Shown piece after piece: positions 27,010 through 36,482 of a stretch of DNA of 64,000 nt. How positions within the stretch are numbered: position 1 is the first letter of the stretch; each line of letters begins with the position of its first letter. The notes below the pieces were generated by a model, which did no database searches, had not been told where the DNA came from, and worked only from the letters and a program-made list of their open reading frames with translations. The DNA is from Lacinutrix venerupis. GTDB taxonomy: Bacteria; Bacteroidota; Bacteroidia; Flavobacteriales; Flavobacteriaceae. The stretch spans positions 124,001-188,000 of the forward strand of contig NZ_RCCH01000005.1 in NCBI RefSeq assembly GCF_003663945.1, given 5' to 3'. The position numbers and the translations under genes are program-made.

Positions 27010-27237
27010 ATGAAAGATTTATTTTACGCTATACAAGACTTTTTTGTAGATGTTGCATTTGCACCTTTAGATATGCTAAGATTTTTAGAATTAGAAAACT
27101 GGTTTTTAGCTAACGGTGTTAATTGGTTATTTATGATTATAGGTGCTGTAGCAATGGTTTACTGGATGATACAATTAAAAGGTTTTAACGATAATAATGA
27201 AGAAGATAAGAGTATTTCTTCTCATTCTTACTTATAA
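27010..27237 (+). CDS. small membrane protein (DUF6341-like)
   Basis: A 75-residue protein: an amphipathic start (MKDLFYAIQDFFVDVAFAPL), one clear membrane helix (about 39-57, WLFMIIGAVAMVYWMIQL) and an acidic, Ser-rich C-terminus. I start at the ATG preceded by a good promoter; an in-frame start 27 bp earlier overlaps that promoter. I associate it with DUF6341 by memory of its gene neighbours. The last 6 bp overlap the 3' end of purD on the other strand. Function unknown. Confidence 0.72.
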   Translation: MKDLFYAIQDFFVDVAFAPLDMLRFLELENWFLANGVNWLFMIIGAVAMVYWMIQLKGFNDNNEEDKSISSHSYL

Positions 27238-28503
27238 ATCGAACCCAATATCTTTTCGATAATTCATCTTATCAAAATGTAGTTTTTCTATATTTTGGTA
27301 AGATTTTTTTATGGCCTCTTTGTACGTGTTTCCATAGCTTGTTATAGCCATTACTCTTCCTCCAGAAGTTACAACTTTATTATCTTTTAATTGTGCACCT
27401 GCATGAAATGCAATAGAGCCTTCTATGTTATCTATTCCAGAAATTTCTTTTCCTTTCTCATAAGCTTCAGGATAGCCACCAGAAACTAACATTACTGTTG
27501 CTGCTGCTTGCTCATCTATTTCTATTTCAATTGTATCTAATGTTTGGTTAGCAACTGCTTGAAATACCTCAACTAAATCATTTTTTAAACGAGGTAAAAC
27601 TACTTCTGTTTCTGGGTCACCTAAACGCACATTATACTCTATTACAAAAGGATTATTTCCTACTTTTATTAAACCAATAAAAACAAAACCTTTATAAGGT
27701 AAATTATCTTTTTTAAAACCATTAATTGTAGGTATTACAATACGCTCCTTGATTTTAGACATAAATTCTTCATCTGCAAAAGGCACAGGCGAAATTGCTC
27801 CCATTCCTCCAGTGTTTAAACCGGTATCTCCTTCTCCAATACGTTTATAATCTTTTGCGGTTGGTAAAATTTTATAATTTTTACCATCGGTTAGAACAAA
27901 ACAACTTAATTCTATTCCATCTAAAAATTCTTCTATAACAACTTTTGTACTTGCATTTCCAAACTTAGCATCTACTAACATTGCTTTTAACTCTGCTTTA
28001 GCTTCGTTTAAATCTTCAAGTATAACAACACCTTTTCCTGCTGCTAAACCATCTGCCTTAAGTACATAAGGTGGTTTTAAAGTGTCTAAAAAAGCATAGC
28101 CATCTTCTACTGTTTCTGCATTAAAACTCTGGTAAGCTGCTGTTGGAATATTGTGTCTAAATAAAAACTCTTTAGCAAACTCTTTACTTCCTTCTAATTC
28201 CGCAGCTGCCTTTTGCGGTCCAACAACAGCAACATTTTTAAGCGCCTCATCTTCAAGAAAAAAATCATGAATACCTTGTACCAAAGGATCTTCGGGACCA
28301 ACAACAACCATTGTTATTTTATTATTTAACACCACTTCTTTTATGGCTTGAAAATCGGTAACATTTACTGGTACATTTGTAGCTATATTAGCTGTCCCAG
28401 AGTTTCCTGGTGCAACAAACAAATTTCTACATTTGTTACTTTGTGCTAATTTCCATGTAATTGTATGTTCTCTTCCTCCAGAACCTAGTATTAAAATATT
28501 CAT
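27232..28503 (-). CDS. purD: phosphoribosylamine-glycine ligase (GAR synthetase)
   Basis: Second step of purine synthesis: phosphoribosylamine + glycine + ATP to GAR. The 423 residues form the usual ATP-grasp enzyme: MNILILGSGGREHTITWKL at the N-terminus, LKADGLAAGKGVVI in the ATP-grasp part, FLDGIELSCFVLTDG, and NVRLGDPETEVVLPRL. Length is normal. A possible promoter lies just upstream. No other pur gene is nearby. Confidence 0.96.
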   Translation of the reverse strand: MNILILGSGGREHTITWKLAQSNKCRNLFVAPGNSGTANIATNVPVNVTDFQAIKEVVLNNKITMVVVGPEDPLVQGIHDFFLEDEALKNVAVVGPQKAAAELEGSKEFAKEFLFRHNIPTAAYQSFNAETVEDGYAFLDTLKPPYVLKADGLAAGKGVVILEDLNEAKAELKAMLVDAKFGNASTKVVIEEFLDGIELSCFVLTDGKNYKILPTAKDYKRIGEGDTGLNTGGMGAISPVPFADEEFMSKIKERIVIPTINGFKKDNLPYKGFVFIGLIKVGNNPFVIEYNVRLGDPETEVVLPRLKNDLVEVFQAVANQTLDTIEIEIDEQAAATVMLVSGGYPEAYEKGKEISGIDNIEGSIAFHAGAQLKDNKVVTSGGRVMAITSYGNTYKEAIKKSYQNIEKLHFDKMNYRKDIGFDL

Positions 28504-28520
28504 AGTTGTGATTGTTTCCG

Positions 28521-28550
28521 CAAAAATAATTATTTACTTTACAAATTCAT
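28521..28550 (-). promoter_or_regulatory. Possible promoter of purD
   Basis: On the minus strand TATTTTTG (28528-28521) matches TAnnTTTG, and ATG (28550-28548), two of three bases of the -33 element, lies 19 nt upstream. The start codon is 18 bp downstream. It fits only partly, and the A/T-rich region gives such matches easily. Confidence 0.35.
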
Positions 28551-28567
28551 ATTTATAATTTTTTCTT

Positions 28568-29881
28568 TTGAATCTATTTAACCTTTCTCTAAAATTAAAA
28601 GGCTTTCCTATACAAAAAGCAAAACTTGCTTTAAAACGTATTAAAGGCTTATCTGTTGAGGACAAAGCTCAATATATTATTGATAAAAGAACCGAAATTA
28701 TAAATTACCATTTACAACAAAACACATTTTATAAATCGTTTGCAAATAAAGTAAACGTGAACGATTGGAATAGTATTCCTATTTTAACTAAAAAAAACTT
28801 ACAACAACCATTAAACAATAGATTATCTAAAGGCTTTACAACCAAAAACTGCCAAGTAAATAACACTTCTGGTTCTTCTGGTTATCCGTTATCGTTTGCT
28901 AAAGATAAATTTTGCCACGCTTTAACTTGGTCTATTTTTATGGATAGATATGGCTGGCATGATTTAGACATAAACACCTCTAAACAAGCTCGTTTTTATG
29001 GTATTCCATTAGATAAAAAAAGTTATTATAAAGAACGTTTAAAAGATAAATTAAGTAACCGGTTTCGATTTTCGGTTTTTGATATGAGTGATAAACAACT
29101 TGCTAAAAACGTAACATTATTTAGCAAATTTGATTACGAATATCTCTACGGTTACTCTAATGCACTAACTCTTTTTGCAAAATATTTAAAGCGAGAAACT
29201 ATTGTTTTAAAAGACGTATGTAAAAGTTTAAAAGCTTGTATTGCAACTTCTGAAACTTTATTTGAAGAAGATAAGAAAATACTTGAAACACAATTTGGTG
29301 TGCCTGTAATTAACGAATATGGTTGTGCAGAATTAGGCTTAATTGCTTTTCAAAATACTAAAAACGAATGGTTAATAAATAGTGATGATTTATATGTTGA
29401 AATTTTAGACGAAAATGATAATATTTTACCTTACGGCGAACAAGGTAGAATTGTAATTACATCATTATACAATAAAGCACATCCATTTATTAGATACGAT
29501 TTAGGAGATATTGGAACGCTCTCTAAAAAAAGTACTTTTACCAAGCCTATTCTTGAGTCTTTAGCAGGAAGAACAAATGACACATTAAATTTGCCAAGCG
29601 GAAAAACTGCAGCTGGTTTTACTATGTATTATGTTACAAAAACTATTATTGAAGATGCTTCTAAAATTAAAGAGTTTATGATTGAACAATTTAAAATTGA
29701 CACCTTTAAAGTAAGTTATGTTGCAGAAGAAGAACTCTCAGAAATACAAAAAGAAACTATAAAAAAGGCTTTAGACGATTATTTAGAACCTGGTTTACAT
29801 GTTTCTTTTGAGAGAAAAGAAAGCTTAGAACGCGCAAAAAGTGGTAAAGTAAAACAGTTTATTTCTTATGTTAAGAAATAG
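28568..29881 (+). CDS. CapK-like adenylate-forming protein
   Basis: A 437-residue protein of the phenylacetate-CoA ligase/CapK branch of the ANL superfamily: Ser/Gly-rich ATP loop NNTSGSSGYPL (about 97-107), INEYGCAELGLIAFQ, and the hinge region IRYDLGDIG. It should activate a carboxylic acid with ATP; the acid is unknown, and CapK proteins are found in capsule loci. The only available start is TTG at 28568, closed by an in-frame stop 10 bp upstream. It is divergent from purD and its 3' end overlaps the GT2 gene by 11 bp. Confidence 0.82.
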   Translation: MNLFNLSLKLKGFPIQKAKLALKRIKGLSVEDKAQYIIDKRTEIINYHLQQNTFYKSFANKVNVNDWNSIPILTKKNLQQPLNNRLSKGFTTKNCQVNNTSGSSGYPLSFAKDKFCHALTWSIFMDRYGWHDLDINTSKQARFYGIPLDKKSYYKERLKDKLSNRFRFSVFDMSDKQLAKNVTLFSKFDYEYLYGYSNALTLFAKYLKRETIVLKDVCKSLKACIATSETLFEEDKKILETQFGVPVINEYGCAELGLIAFQNTKNEWLINSDDLYVEILDENDNILPYGEQGRIVITSLYNKAHPFIRYDLGDIGTLSKKSTFTKPILESLAGRTNDTLNLPSGKTAAGFTMYYVTKTIIEDASKIKEFMIEQFKIDTFKVSYVAEEELSEIQKETIKKALDDYLEPGLHVSFERKESLERAKSGKVKQFISYVKK

Positions 29882-30644
29882 AAACTATTTGTTTACTTTT
29901 TACAAAAAAATGCTCCCATAAAAATATTACCATACAATACATTGACTTAATTGTAGAGTATCCTAAACCTTTTTTGTAAACCCAATAATTATGTTTTAAC
30001 AAAGCAACTTTGTTTGATGAAATTGAGTTTTCACGAACGCGATAAAATGCTAAAGATTCTTGTACTCCTTGAGCCGGTTTTCTTGAAGCTTTTATTGCGT
30101 TTAACCACAATAACCAATCTTGACGTTTACGTAAATTAGCTGAAGTTATTTTTCCTAATACATTGGCATTATAAACTCCTGTTAAATTACCTATATAGTT
30201 ACTTTTTAAAAATTTGTTATACGTTAAAACTGGTAACGCTTTAACCATTTTATTTAATGGTTTTCCTTCTTCGTCTATTTGCTCGTAACTAGAAAAACAA
30301 ACATAACAATTATTAGCTTTCATAAAAGCTACTTGTTTTTCTAGTTTAATAGGTTTCCAAAGGTCGTCTGCATCTAAAAATGCAATATAATCTCCTTTTG
30401 AAGCCATTATACCTTTATTTCTTGATATAGCTGCTCCTTGATTGCTTTCGTTTTTAAGTAATTTTATTCTATGATTTTTAGAAATAAAATTTTCTACAAT
30501 TTTAATGGTATTATCTGTTGAGCAATCGTCTATCAAAATTAATTCCCAATTAGAGTAGGTTTGATTTATAACAGAGGTAATTGTGTCGCTAATAAAGGTT
30601 TCAGAATTATATAGTGGTGTTATTATAGAAACGAGTGCTTTCAC
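29871..30644 (-). CDS. glycosyltransferase family 2
   Basis: A 257-residue GT-A enzyme: SIITPLYNSETFISDTITSV, ILIDDCSTDNT and the DXD-like metal site AFLDADDLW (about 92-100). It adds a sugar to a lipid-linked or polysaccharide acceptor on the cytoplasmic face. It is the last gene of the long minus-strand surface polysaccharide locus, 2 bp after the WcaJ-like gene. Start GTG (30644-30642), as no closer ATG is present before residue 78. Confidence 0.88.
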   Translation of the reverse strand: MKALVSIITPLYNSETFISDTITSVINQTYSNWELILIDDCSTDNTIKIVENFISKNHRIKLLKNESNQGAAISRNKGIMASKGDYIAFLDADDLWKPIKLEKQVAFMKANNCYVCFSSYEQIDEEGKPLNKMVKALPVLTYNKFLKSNYIGNLTGVYNANVLGKITSANLRKRQDWLLWLNAIKASRKPAQGVQESLAFYRVRENSISSNKVALLKHNYWVYKKGLGYSTIKSMYCMVIFLWEHFFVKSKQIVSIS

Positions 30645-30646
30645 AA

Positions 30647-32056
30647 TTAATAGGCTTGTTTTTGTCCTTTAAAGATGTTTAAAATAGTTTGAATAATTAT
30701 TTTAATATCTAATAATAACGACCAGTTTTCAATATAAAAATTATCGAATTTAATTCGGTTTATTATATCTTCATCACTTTTAATTTCTCCTCTATAACCT
30801 TTTATTTGCGCTAATCCTGTTATACCTGGTTTTACATGATGACGGAATATAAAGTTATACTTATCAATTTTTTTTGAGTAGTCTTCTGTATAAGAAAGCA
30901 TATGAGGTCTTGGACCAACCACAGACATATCTCCTAATATTACATTGAGAAATTGTGGTAACTCGTCTATACTAGTTTTTCTTAAAAACTTACCTATTTT
31001 AGTTAATCTATTATCGTTTTCTTTAACGTAAGTGCCTTTTACTTCTTTTACCGTTCTTAAAGATCTAAATTTATAGCATGTAAATACTTTATAATTTATT
31101 CCATTACGTTTATGTTTATAAAATAACGGTCCTTTAGATTCTAATTTTATTAAAATAAATAAAATAACCGATACCCAAGAAAGTATAAAAACAATAATGA
31201 ATAATGAAAACACAACATCGAACACACGCTTGACCAACTTATTAAAATCTTGATTTAAAGCAACTTGCTGTATAGACAACACTGGAAGATAACTATAAAA
31301 ATCTGTTTTTAAACGTTTGGTAAATAGCTTTTTAGTTTCTGGAATAAATTTAATATTACAATGATGATTGTTTGCGTACTTTACAAAATCGTTAACTTGA
31401 TTTTCTGTAAGCTCGTCCATTGCACAGTAAATTTCATCAATTCCGCTATTAGCTTCCAAAAATAAAAAACTGTCACTTATACTTCCTGTAATTTCTGGAG
31501 ATTTATTATTACTAAAGCGTGCTAATAAGTTATATCCTAGCTCTTTTTTATTAGTAAAAATAGTTTTAAGCTCTTTAGCTCCATTTGTATCACCAATAAT
31601 AACTACACGCCTTAAATTTCCTTTTAGTCTTAAACGATAGGCTTTTAGTAAGTAATAACTTAAAAGTTTTACAAAACCAATAATAGCAAATGCAGAAAAT
31701 AAATAATTAATTGTAACAAAGGCTTGTATATTTACACTCCTAAAAACACCAATAAAAGCATATACTAATATTGAAAATATTAGAAACTGTTTTATTAGTA
31801 ATGTAATAATGTTTAATGCAGATGTATACCTATATACATGATAAAAATTTATAAAAGCTGTAGACAAAATCCAAAATATAATAGAATATATTATATAAAG
31901 TAAATGCTTATTATTAAAAAAGGCTGATGAAAAAAAATGAAGATGTTCTTCGTTAAAATTAAAGGAATAAAACGCTAAAAGATTTATAATTAACAAATCA
32001 AAAAGCACCAAAAAAGGTCTTAATAACCAAGAGTATCTTCCACGTTTATATTCCAT
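30647..32056 (-). CDS. initiating sugar transferase (WcaJ/undecaprenyl-phosphate type, long form)
   Basis: A 469-residue polyprenyl-phosphate hexose-1-phosphate transferase that starts a repeat unit on the lipid carrier. Four N-terminal membrane helices and a CoA-binding-like domain precede a C-terminal bacterial sugar transferase domain with one re-entrant helix, the RNGINYKVFTCYKFRSLR segment, DELPQFLNVILGDMSVVGPRP and the HHVKPGITGLAQIKGYRGE end. It resembles WcaJ/WbaP-like long forms. A second, short initiating transferase is at 38.3 kb. The two may start two different polymers. Confidence 0.9.
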   Translation of the reverse strand: MEYKRGRYSWLLRPFLVLFDLLIINLLAFYSFNFNEEHLHFFSSAFFNNKHLLYIIYSIIFWILSTAFINFYHVYRYTSALNIITLLIKQFLIFSILVYAFIGVFRSVNIQAFVTINYLFSAFAIIGFVKLLSYYLLKAYRLRLKGNLRRVVIIGDTNGAKELKTIFTNKKELGYNLLARFSNNKSPEITGSISDSFLFLEANSGIDEIYCAMDELTENQVNDFVKYANNHHCNIKFIPETKKLFTKRLKTDFYSYLPVLSIQQVALNQDFNKLVKRVFDVVFSLFIIVFILSWVSVILFILIKLESKGPLFYKHKRNGINYKVFTCYKFRSLRTVKEVKGTYVKENDNRLTKIGKFLRKTSIDELPQFLNVILGDMSVVGPRPHMLSYTEDYSKKIDKYNFIFRHHVKPGITGLAQIKGYRGEIKSDEDIINRIKFDNFYIENWSLLLDIKIIIQTILNIFKGQKQAY

Positions 32057-32059
32057 TTG

Positions 32060-33052
32060 CTATTTGTTATTATAGCTTGAAAAATCTTTATGCTCACTTT
32101 TATTAAGTTCTTCCTCACTTAAACTTTTAAAATAATCGAATGTTATTTTCATACCTTCTGAACGATTTACTTTTGGCTCCCAACCTAATATTTTTTTTGC
32201 TAAAGTAATATCTGGCTGTCTTTGCATAGGATCGTCTACTGGTAAATCTTTATATATAACTTTTTGAGTTGTACCGGTAAGTTTTATAATCTCTTCTGCA
32301 AAATCACTAATGGTAATTTCGTGAGGATTTCCAATATTAACTGGATAACTATAATCGCTTAATAACAAACGATAAATACCTTCTATTTGATCGTCTACAT
32401 AACAAAAAGAGCGCGTTTGCTTACCATCTCCAAATACAGTTAAATCTTCTCCTCTTAACGCTTGACCCATAAATGCTGGAATTACACGACCATCGTTTAG
32501 CCTCATTCTTGGACCGTAAGTATTAAATATTCTAACAATACGTGTTTCTAAACCATGAAATCTATTATAAGCCATTGTAATTGACTCTTGAAAACGTTTA
32601 GCTTCATCATAAACACCTCTTGGTCCAATGGTGTTTACATTTCCGTAATATTCTTCGGTTTGAGGGTGCACTAAAGGATCTCCATATACTTCTGAAGTAG
32701 ATGCAATTAAAAGTCTTGCTTTTTTTGCTCTAGCTAAGCCTAACAAATTATGTGTACCTAAAGAGCCTACTTTTAATGTTTGAATTGGTATTTTAAGATA
32801 ATCTATAGGGCTAGCTGGTGATGCAAAATGTAATATATAATCTAAAGTACCTTCAATTTTTATAAACTTAGTAACATCATGTTCTATAAAACTAAAGTTT
32901 TCATGAGTTTTAAGATGCGCAAGGTTTTTTTTATCGCCAGTTATAAAATTATCCATACCAATAACTTGATAACCTTCATGAATAAAACGATCACATAAAT
33001 GAGACCCTAAAAATCCTGCAGCTCCTGTTATTAGTACTTTTTTTAAACCCAT
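32060..33052 (-). CDS. uxs: UDP-glucuronate decarboxylase (UDP-xylose synthase)
   Basis: A 330-residue short-chain dehydrogenase/reductase: NAD site GAAGFLGSH, and the family signature [18 protein letters not shown] followed by YDEAKR with catalytic Tyr and Lys. It converts UDP-glucuronate to UDP-xylose. The stop codon of ugd overlaps its start by one base, so the enzyme and the source of its substrate are produced together. The pair is a clear pathway unit. Confidence 0.93.
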   Translation of the reverse strand: MGLKKVLITGAAGFLGSHLCDRFIHEGYQVIGMDNFITGDKKNLAHLKTHENFSFIEHDVTKFIKIEGTLDYILHFASPASPIDYLKIPIQTLKVGSLGTHNLLGLARAKKARLLIASTSEVYGDPLVHPQTEEYYGNVNTIGPRGVYDEAKRFQESITMAYNRFHGLETRIVRIFNTYGPRMRLNDGRVIPAFMGQALRGEDLTVFGDGKQTRSFCYVDDQIEGIYRLLLSDYSYPVNIGNPHEITISDFAEEIIKLTGTTQKVIYKDLPVDDPMQRQPDITLAKKILGWEPKVNRSEGMKITFDYFKSLSEEELNKSEHKDFSSYNNK

Positions 33053-34350
33053 TACCTTCCTATTGATATATATGTAAAACCTTCGTTTTCTATATCTTTT
33101 ACATCGTATAAATTTCTACCATCAAAGATAATATTGTTTTGCATATTTGCCTTCATTTTATCAATATCTGGTGTTCTAAAAATACTCCACTCTGTACAAA
33201 TAACTAATGCATCGGCATTTTCTAAAGCATTATACATACCGTCTGCATATTTTATTTTATCGCCAAGTTTTCGCTTTACGTTAGGCATTGCTTCTGGATC
33301 GAAAGCTGTAATATTTGCTCCAGATTCTAGTAAACTATCTATCATATAAAGTGCTGGAGCTTCACGTATATCGTCTGTTTCTGGTTTAAATGCCAATCCC
33401 CAAACAGCAATATTTTTTCCTTTTAAATTATTATTAAAATGATTCTCTATTTTAGGAATTAAAACTAATTTTTGTCTTGCATTTACATTGATAACAGCAT
33501 CTAATATCTGAAAATTATAATTTGAATCTTTTCCAGATTTATGAAGCGCTTTTACATCTTTAGGAAAACAAGAACCTCCATAACCAATACCTGGAAAAAG
33601 GAAACGTTTTCCTATTCTTGAATCTGTTCCCATACCAATTCTTACTTTATCGACATCTGCTCCTACTTTTTCGCAAAAGTTAGCTATCTCATTCATAAAT
33701 GTAATTTTGGCTGCTAAAAAAGCGTTTGAAGCATATTTAGTAAGCTCTGCAGATTTTTCGTCCATTACTATTATTGGATTTCCTGAACGCACGTAAGGTT
33801 TGTACAGTTTTTCCATAAGCTTTATTGCTTTTTCGCTGCTGGATCCTACAACAATACGTTCTGGTTTTAAAAAATCGTCTACGGCAAAACCTTCTCTTAA
33901 AAATTCTGGATTAGAAACTACATCAAAATCTACTGTTGCATTTTTAGCAATTGCTGCTTTTACTTTTTCGGAAGTACCAACAGGAACAGTGCTTTTATCT
34001 ACTATAACTTTATAACCTTTAATAAGTTTTCCTATTTGGTTTGCTACTCCTAATATATACTTTAAATCGGCAGAACCATCTTCGTCTTCTGGTGTTGGTA
34101 AAGCTAAAAATACAATATCGCCATGCTCTAAACCTTCTTCTAAACTTGTTGAAAATTTTAGGCGATTTGCTTTAATATTCCTTTCGAATAAAACATCTAA
34201 GTGTGGCTCGTATATAGGTACTTTACCACTTTGCATTTGTTCTACTTTATTTTTATCTATATCTATACAAAGGACATCATTACCTGTTTCTGCAAGACAT
34301 GTTCCTGTAACTAAACCCACATATCCTGTGCCTATTACTGCTATTTTCAT
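33052..34350 (-). CDS. ugd: UDP-glucose 6-dehydrogenase
   Basis: Oxidises UDP-glucose to UDP-glucuronate with 2 NAD+. The 432 residues hold the NAD site [10 protein letters not shown] (7-16), the NPEFLREG segment (147-154) and catalytic Cys261 in [12 protein letters not shown]. It is directly upstream of uxs with a one-base overlap. Together they make UDP-GlcA and UDP-Xyl for the polysaccharide. 72 bp separate it from the CapD/PglF-like gene; this gap holds an imperfect hairpin with a T-run (34381-34400). Confidence 0.95.
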   Translation of the reverse strand: MKIAVIGTGYVGLVTGTCLAETGNDVLCIDIDKNKVEQMQSGKVPIYEPHLDVLFERNIKANRLKFSTSLEEGLEHGDIVFLALPTPEDEDGSADLKYILGVANQIGKLIKGYKVIVDKSTVPVGTSEKVKAAIAKNATVDFDVVSNPEFLREGFAVDDFLKPERIVVGSSSEKAIKLMEKLYKPYVRSGNPIIVMDEKSAELTKYASNAFLAAKITFMNEIANFCEKVGADVDKVRIGMGTDSRIGKRFLFPGIGYGGSCFPKDVKALHKSGKDSNYNFQILDAVINVNARQKLVLIPKIENHFNNNLKGKNIAVWGLAFKPETDDIREAPALYMIDSLLESGANITAFDPEAMPNVKRKLGDKIKYADGMYNALENADALVICTEWSIFRTPDIDKMKANMQNNIIFDGRNLYDVKDIENEGFTYISIGR

Positions 34351-34422
34351 TTAAAAATTGTATGCTTGTTTCTATAAAAACGCTTCTTTTTAAAAGAACG
34401 CTTTAAAGTGATTTATATTTTT

Positions 34423-36387
34423 TTAGACTATTTTTTTATCTAGTCTTTCAAAGTCTGAATTCATACTTAAAAATTCTGGAACAATATCTTTCATTTTAAG
34501 TACAATTTCGTTTTTACTACCATCTTTTGCTGAGGCGGTAAGATCTGTTATTAGTTTATTTATTGTTGCATAATCATAGCATTCGATTTTTGCTATCATT
34601 ATTTTTTCATTGTATGTAGGTAATGTTTCAGACTTATCGTTTAGAAGTTCTTCATATAACTTTTCACCAGGTCTTAAACCAATAACTTTTATATCTATAT
34701 CCTTATATGGTACAAATCCTGCTAAACGAATTATTTTTTTAGCTAAATCTATAATTTTTACTGCTTCTCCCATATCGAAAATAAATACTTCTCCTCCATT
34801 TCCCATTGCACCAGCTTCTATTACTAGTTGGCAAGCTTCTGGAATAGTCATGAAATATCTAATAATGTCTGGATGCGTAATAGTTAATGGTCCGCCTTCT
34901 TCTATTTGTTTTTTAAATAAAGGCACTACAGAGCCGTTAGAGCCTAAAACGTTACCAAACCTTGTTGTTACAAACTGTGTGGTTGTTTTATTTTCTTTTT
35001 TTAATTTACTTTGAAGGGCTTGAACATAAATTTCGGCAATGCGTTTGGATGCTCCCATAACATTACTTGGGTTTACAGCTTTATCTGTAGAGACCATAAC
35101 AAATTTTTCAGATTCGTATTTGCTAGACATATCTGCTACGTTTTTAGAACCTACTACATTTGCAAAAACGGCTTGCGATGGATGTTTTTCCATTAATGGC
35201 ACGTGTTTATATGCTGCCGCATGGTATACAACGTTAGGCCTATGTTTACTAAACACTTCGTCTATTACTTCTCTATTCCTTACATCGGAAATAATGGCTT
35301 CAAAATCTAGATTTGGAAAATTTTGATTAATTTCATGTTGAATGCGATAAAGCGGAGTTTCGGCATTATCTAAAATTAATAGTTTTTTAGGATTATAGTT
35401 TGCTACTTGCCTAACTATTTCACTACCTATGGATCCTGCTCCTCCAGTAACTAAAATGCACTTATTGTATATTTCTTTTGCAACAAGTTTATTGTCTAGT
35501 TTTATTGGATCTCTTTCTAGAATATCTTCAATTTGAATTTTTTCTATTTGATTAGATAAACTTTTATTGTTTTCAATATCCGAAATTAATGGTGCTCTAA
35601 ATACTTTAAAATTATATTCTAAACAGTTATCTATAATAGCTATACTTGCTTCTTTTGTTATTTTATTATCTGCAATAATAAGTGCTTGAGCTCCATATGC
35701 TCTTAATGTTACGGCAACTTTTCTATGCAATTGAACAATTGGAAGCCCTAATATTTCTTTACTTTTATTTTTACCCTCTCTATCTATAAAACCCAATACT
35801 TTATAACGTGATGGTTTTTCTGATTTTAATGCCGAAGCAATCGCTATAGCATTTTCACCAGTTCCATAAACTAATACGTTTATTTGGTCTTCTTCATATT
35901 GATATGATAAGTATTCTTCGAAAACATGTTTTACTAAAATTCTGAAAAGAAATAATCCACAAAAAGAAACAATTGCATACACTAAAATTTCTGGTACTAA
36001 AAAAATGCTTTCTTCAGTAAATAGGAAATACACATAATGTATGGCTAATGTTGTTACTAATGTAGTAGCAGAGGCTAAAAACAGTTTTACAGCATCTATA
36101 AATGTAGAGTGCCTAATTAAACCTGCATAGGTTCTAAAAAAAATAAAAAATAATATATTAACAAGAACAACTATTAACTCCTGTCCTGTTGGCAAATAAG
36201 AAAAATAAACGTTTCCACTTTTTAAATTACCAATTATGATTTTAGTAACTACTAATGCTGTTAATAAAATTACACTATCAAAACACAATATTGCCCATCT
36301 TGGCAGATAGTTAATGTTTTTAAAATCTATTTTTTTTCGACTAGACTCTAAAACTTGAAATACAGCTTGTTTTAATTTTCTAAGCAT
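34423..36387 (-). CDS. membrane UDP-sugar 4,6-dehydratase (PglF/CapD/WbpM family)
   Basis: A 654-residue protein: four to five N-terminal membrane helices (about 35-155), a Rossmann domain near 170-280 and a catalytic SDR domain with TGGAGSIGSE (314-323). The active site has STDK (433-436) with Met444 where classic SDRs have Tyr, followed by Lys448, as in PglF-type dehydratases. It probably converts UDP-GlcNAc to the 4-keto-6-deoxy sugar, the first step to bacillosamine or fucosamine. The aminotransferase, acetyltransferase and short sugar transferase just upstream suggest the bacillosamine route. Confidence 0.9.
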   Translation of the reverse strand: MLRKLKQAVFQVLESSRKKIDFKNINYLPRWAILCFDSVILLTALVVTKIIIGNLKSGNVYFSYLPTGQELIVVLVNILFFIFFRTYAGLIRHSTFIDAVKLFLASATTLVTTLAIHYVYFLFTEESIFLVPEILVYAIVSFCGLFLFRILVKHVFEEYLSYQYEEDQINVLVYGTGENAIAIASALKSEKPSRYKVLGFIDREGKNKSKEILGLPIVQLHRKVAVTLRAYGAQALIIADNKITKEASIAIIDNCLEYNFKVFRAPLISDIENNKSLSNQIEKIQIEDILERDPIKLDNKLVAKEIYNKCILVTGGAGSIGSEIVRQVANYNPKKLLILDNAETPLYRIQHEINQNFPNLDFEAIISDVRNREVIDEVFSKHRPNVVYHAAAYKHVPLMEKHPSQAVFANVVGSKNVADMSSKYESEKFVMVSTDKAVNPSNVMGASKRIAEIYVQALQSKLKKENKTTTQFVTTRFGNVLGSNGSVVPLFKKQIEEGGPLTITHPDIIRYFMTIPEACQLVIEAGAMGNGGEVFIFDMGEAVKIIDLAKKIIRLAGFVPYKDIDIKVIGLRPGEKLYEELLNDKSETLPTYNEKIMIAKIECYDYATINKLITDLTASAKDGSKNEIVLKMKDIVPEFLSMNSDFERLDKKIV

Positions 36388-36482
36388 TTAAAATGTTGTA
36401 TTTGAGTGTACAAATATCATAATTATAATTACAATATAGAAATATAACTGTACTTTACAGTTTAAATTAGATAGAATTAAAT

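Noticed and set aside
34373-34405. Imperfect hairpin followed by T-run after the PglF-like gene (minus strand)
   Set aside because: The stem has a bulge and an almost absent loop, and ugd continues the same run of genes; I do not call a terminator. Noted at the ugd entry.
34610-35014. Open frame of 134 codons on the plus strand
   Set aside because: It lies fully inside the PglF-like gene on the other strand, without a promoter or recognisable domain. Low-GC antisense frames of this size occur throughout the window.
36446-36462. 7-bp stem AACTGTA/TACAGTT after the aminotransferase gene
   Set aside because: The loop is 3 nt and no T-run follows on the minus strand; it lacks the parts of a terminator.
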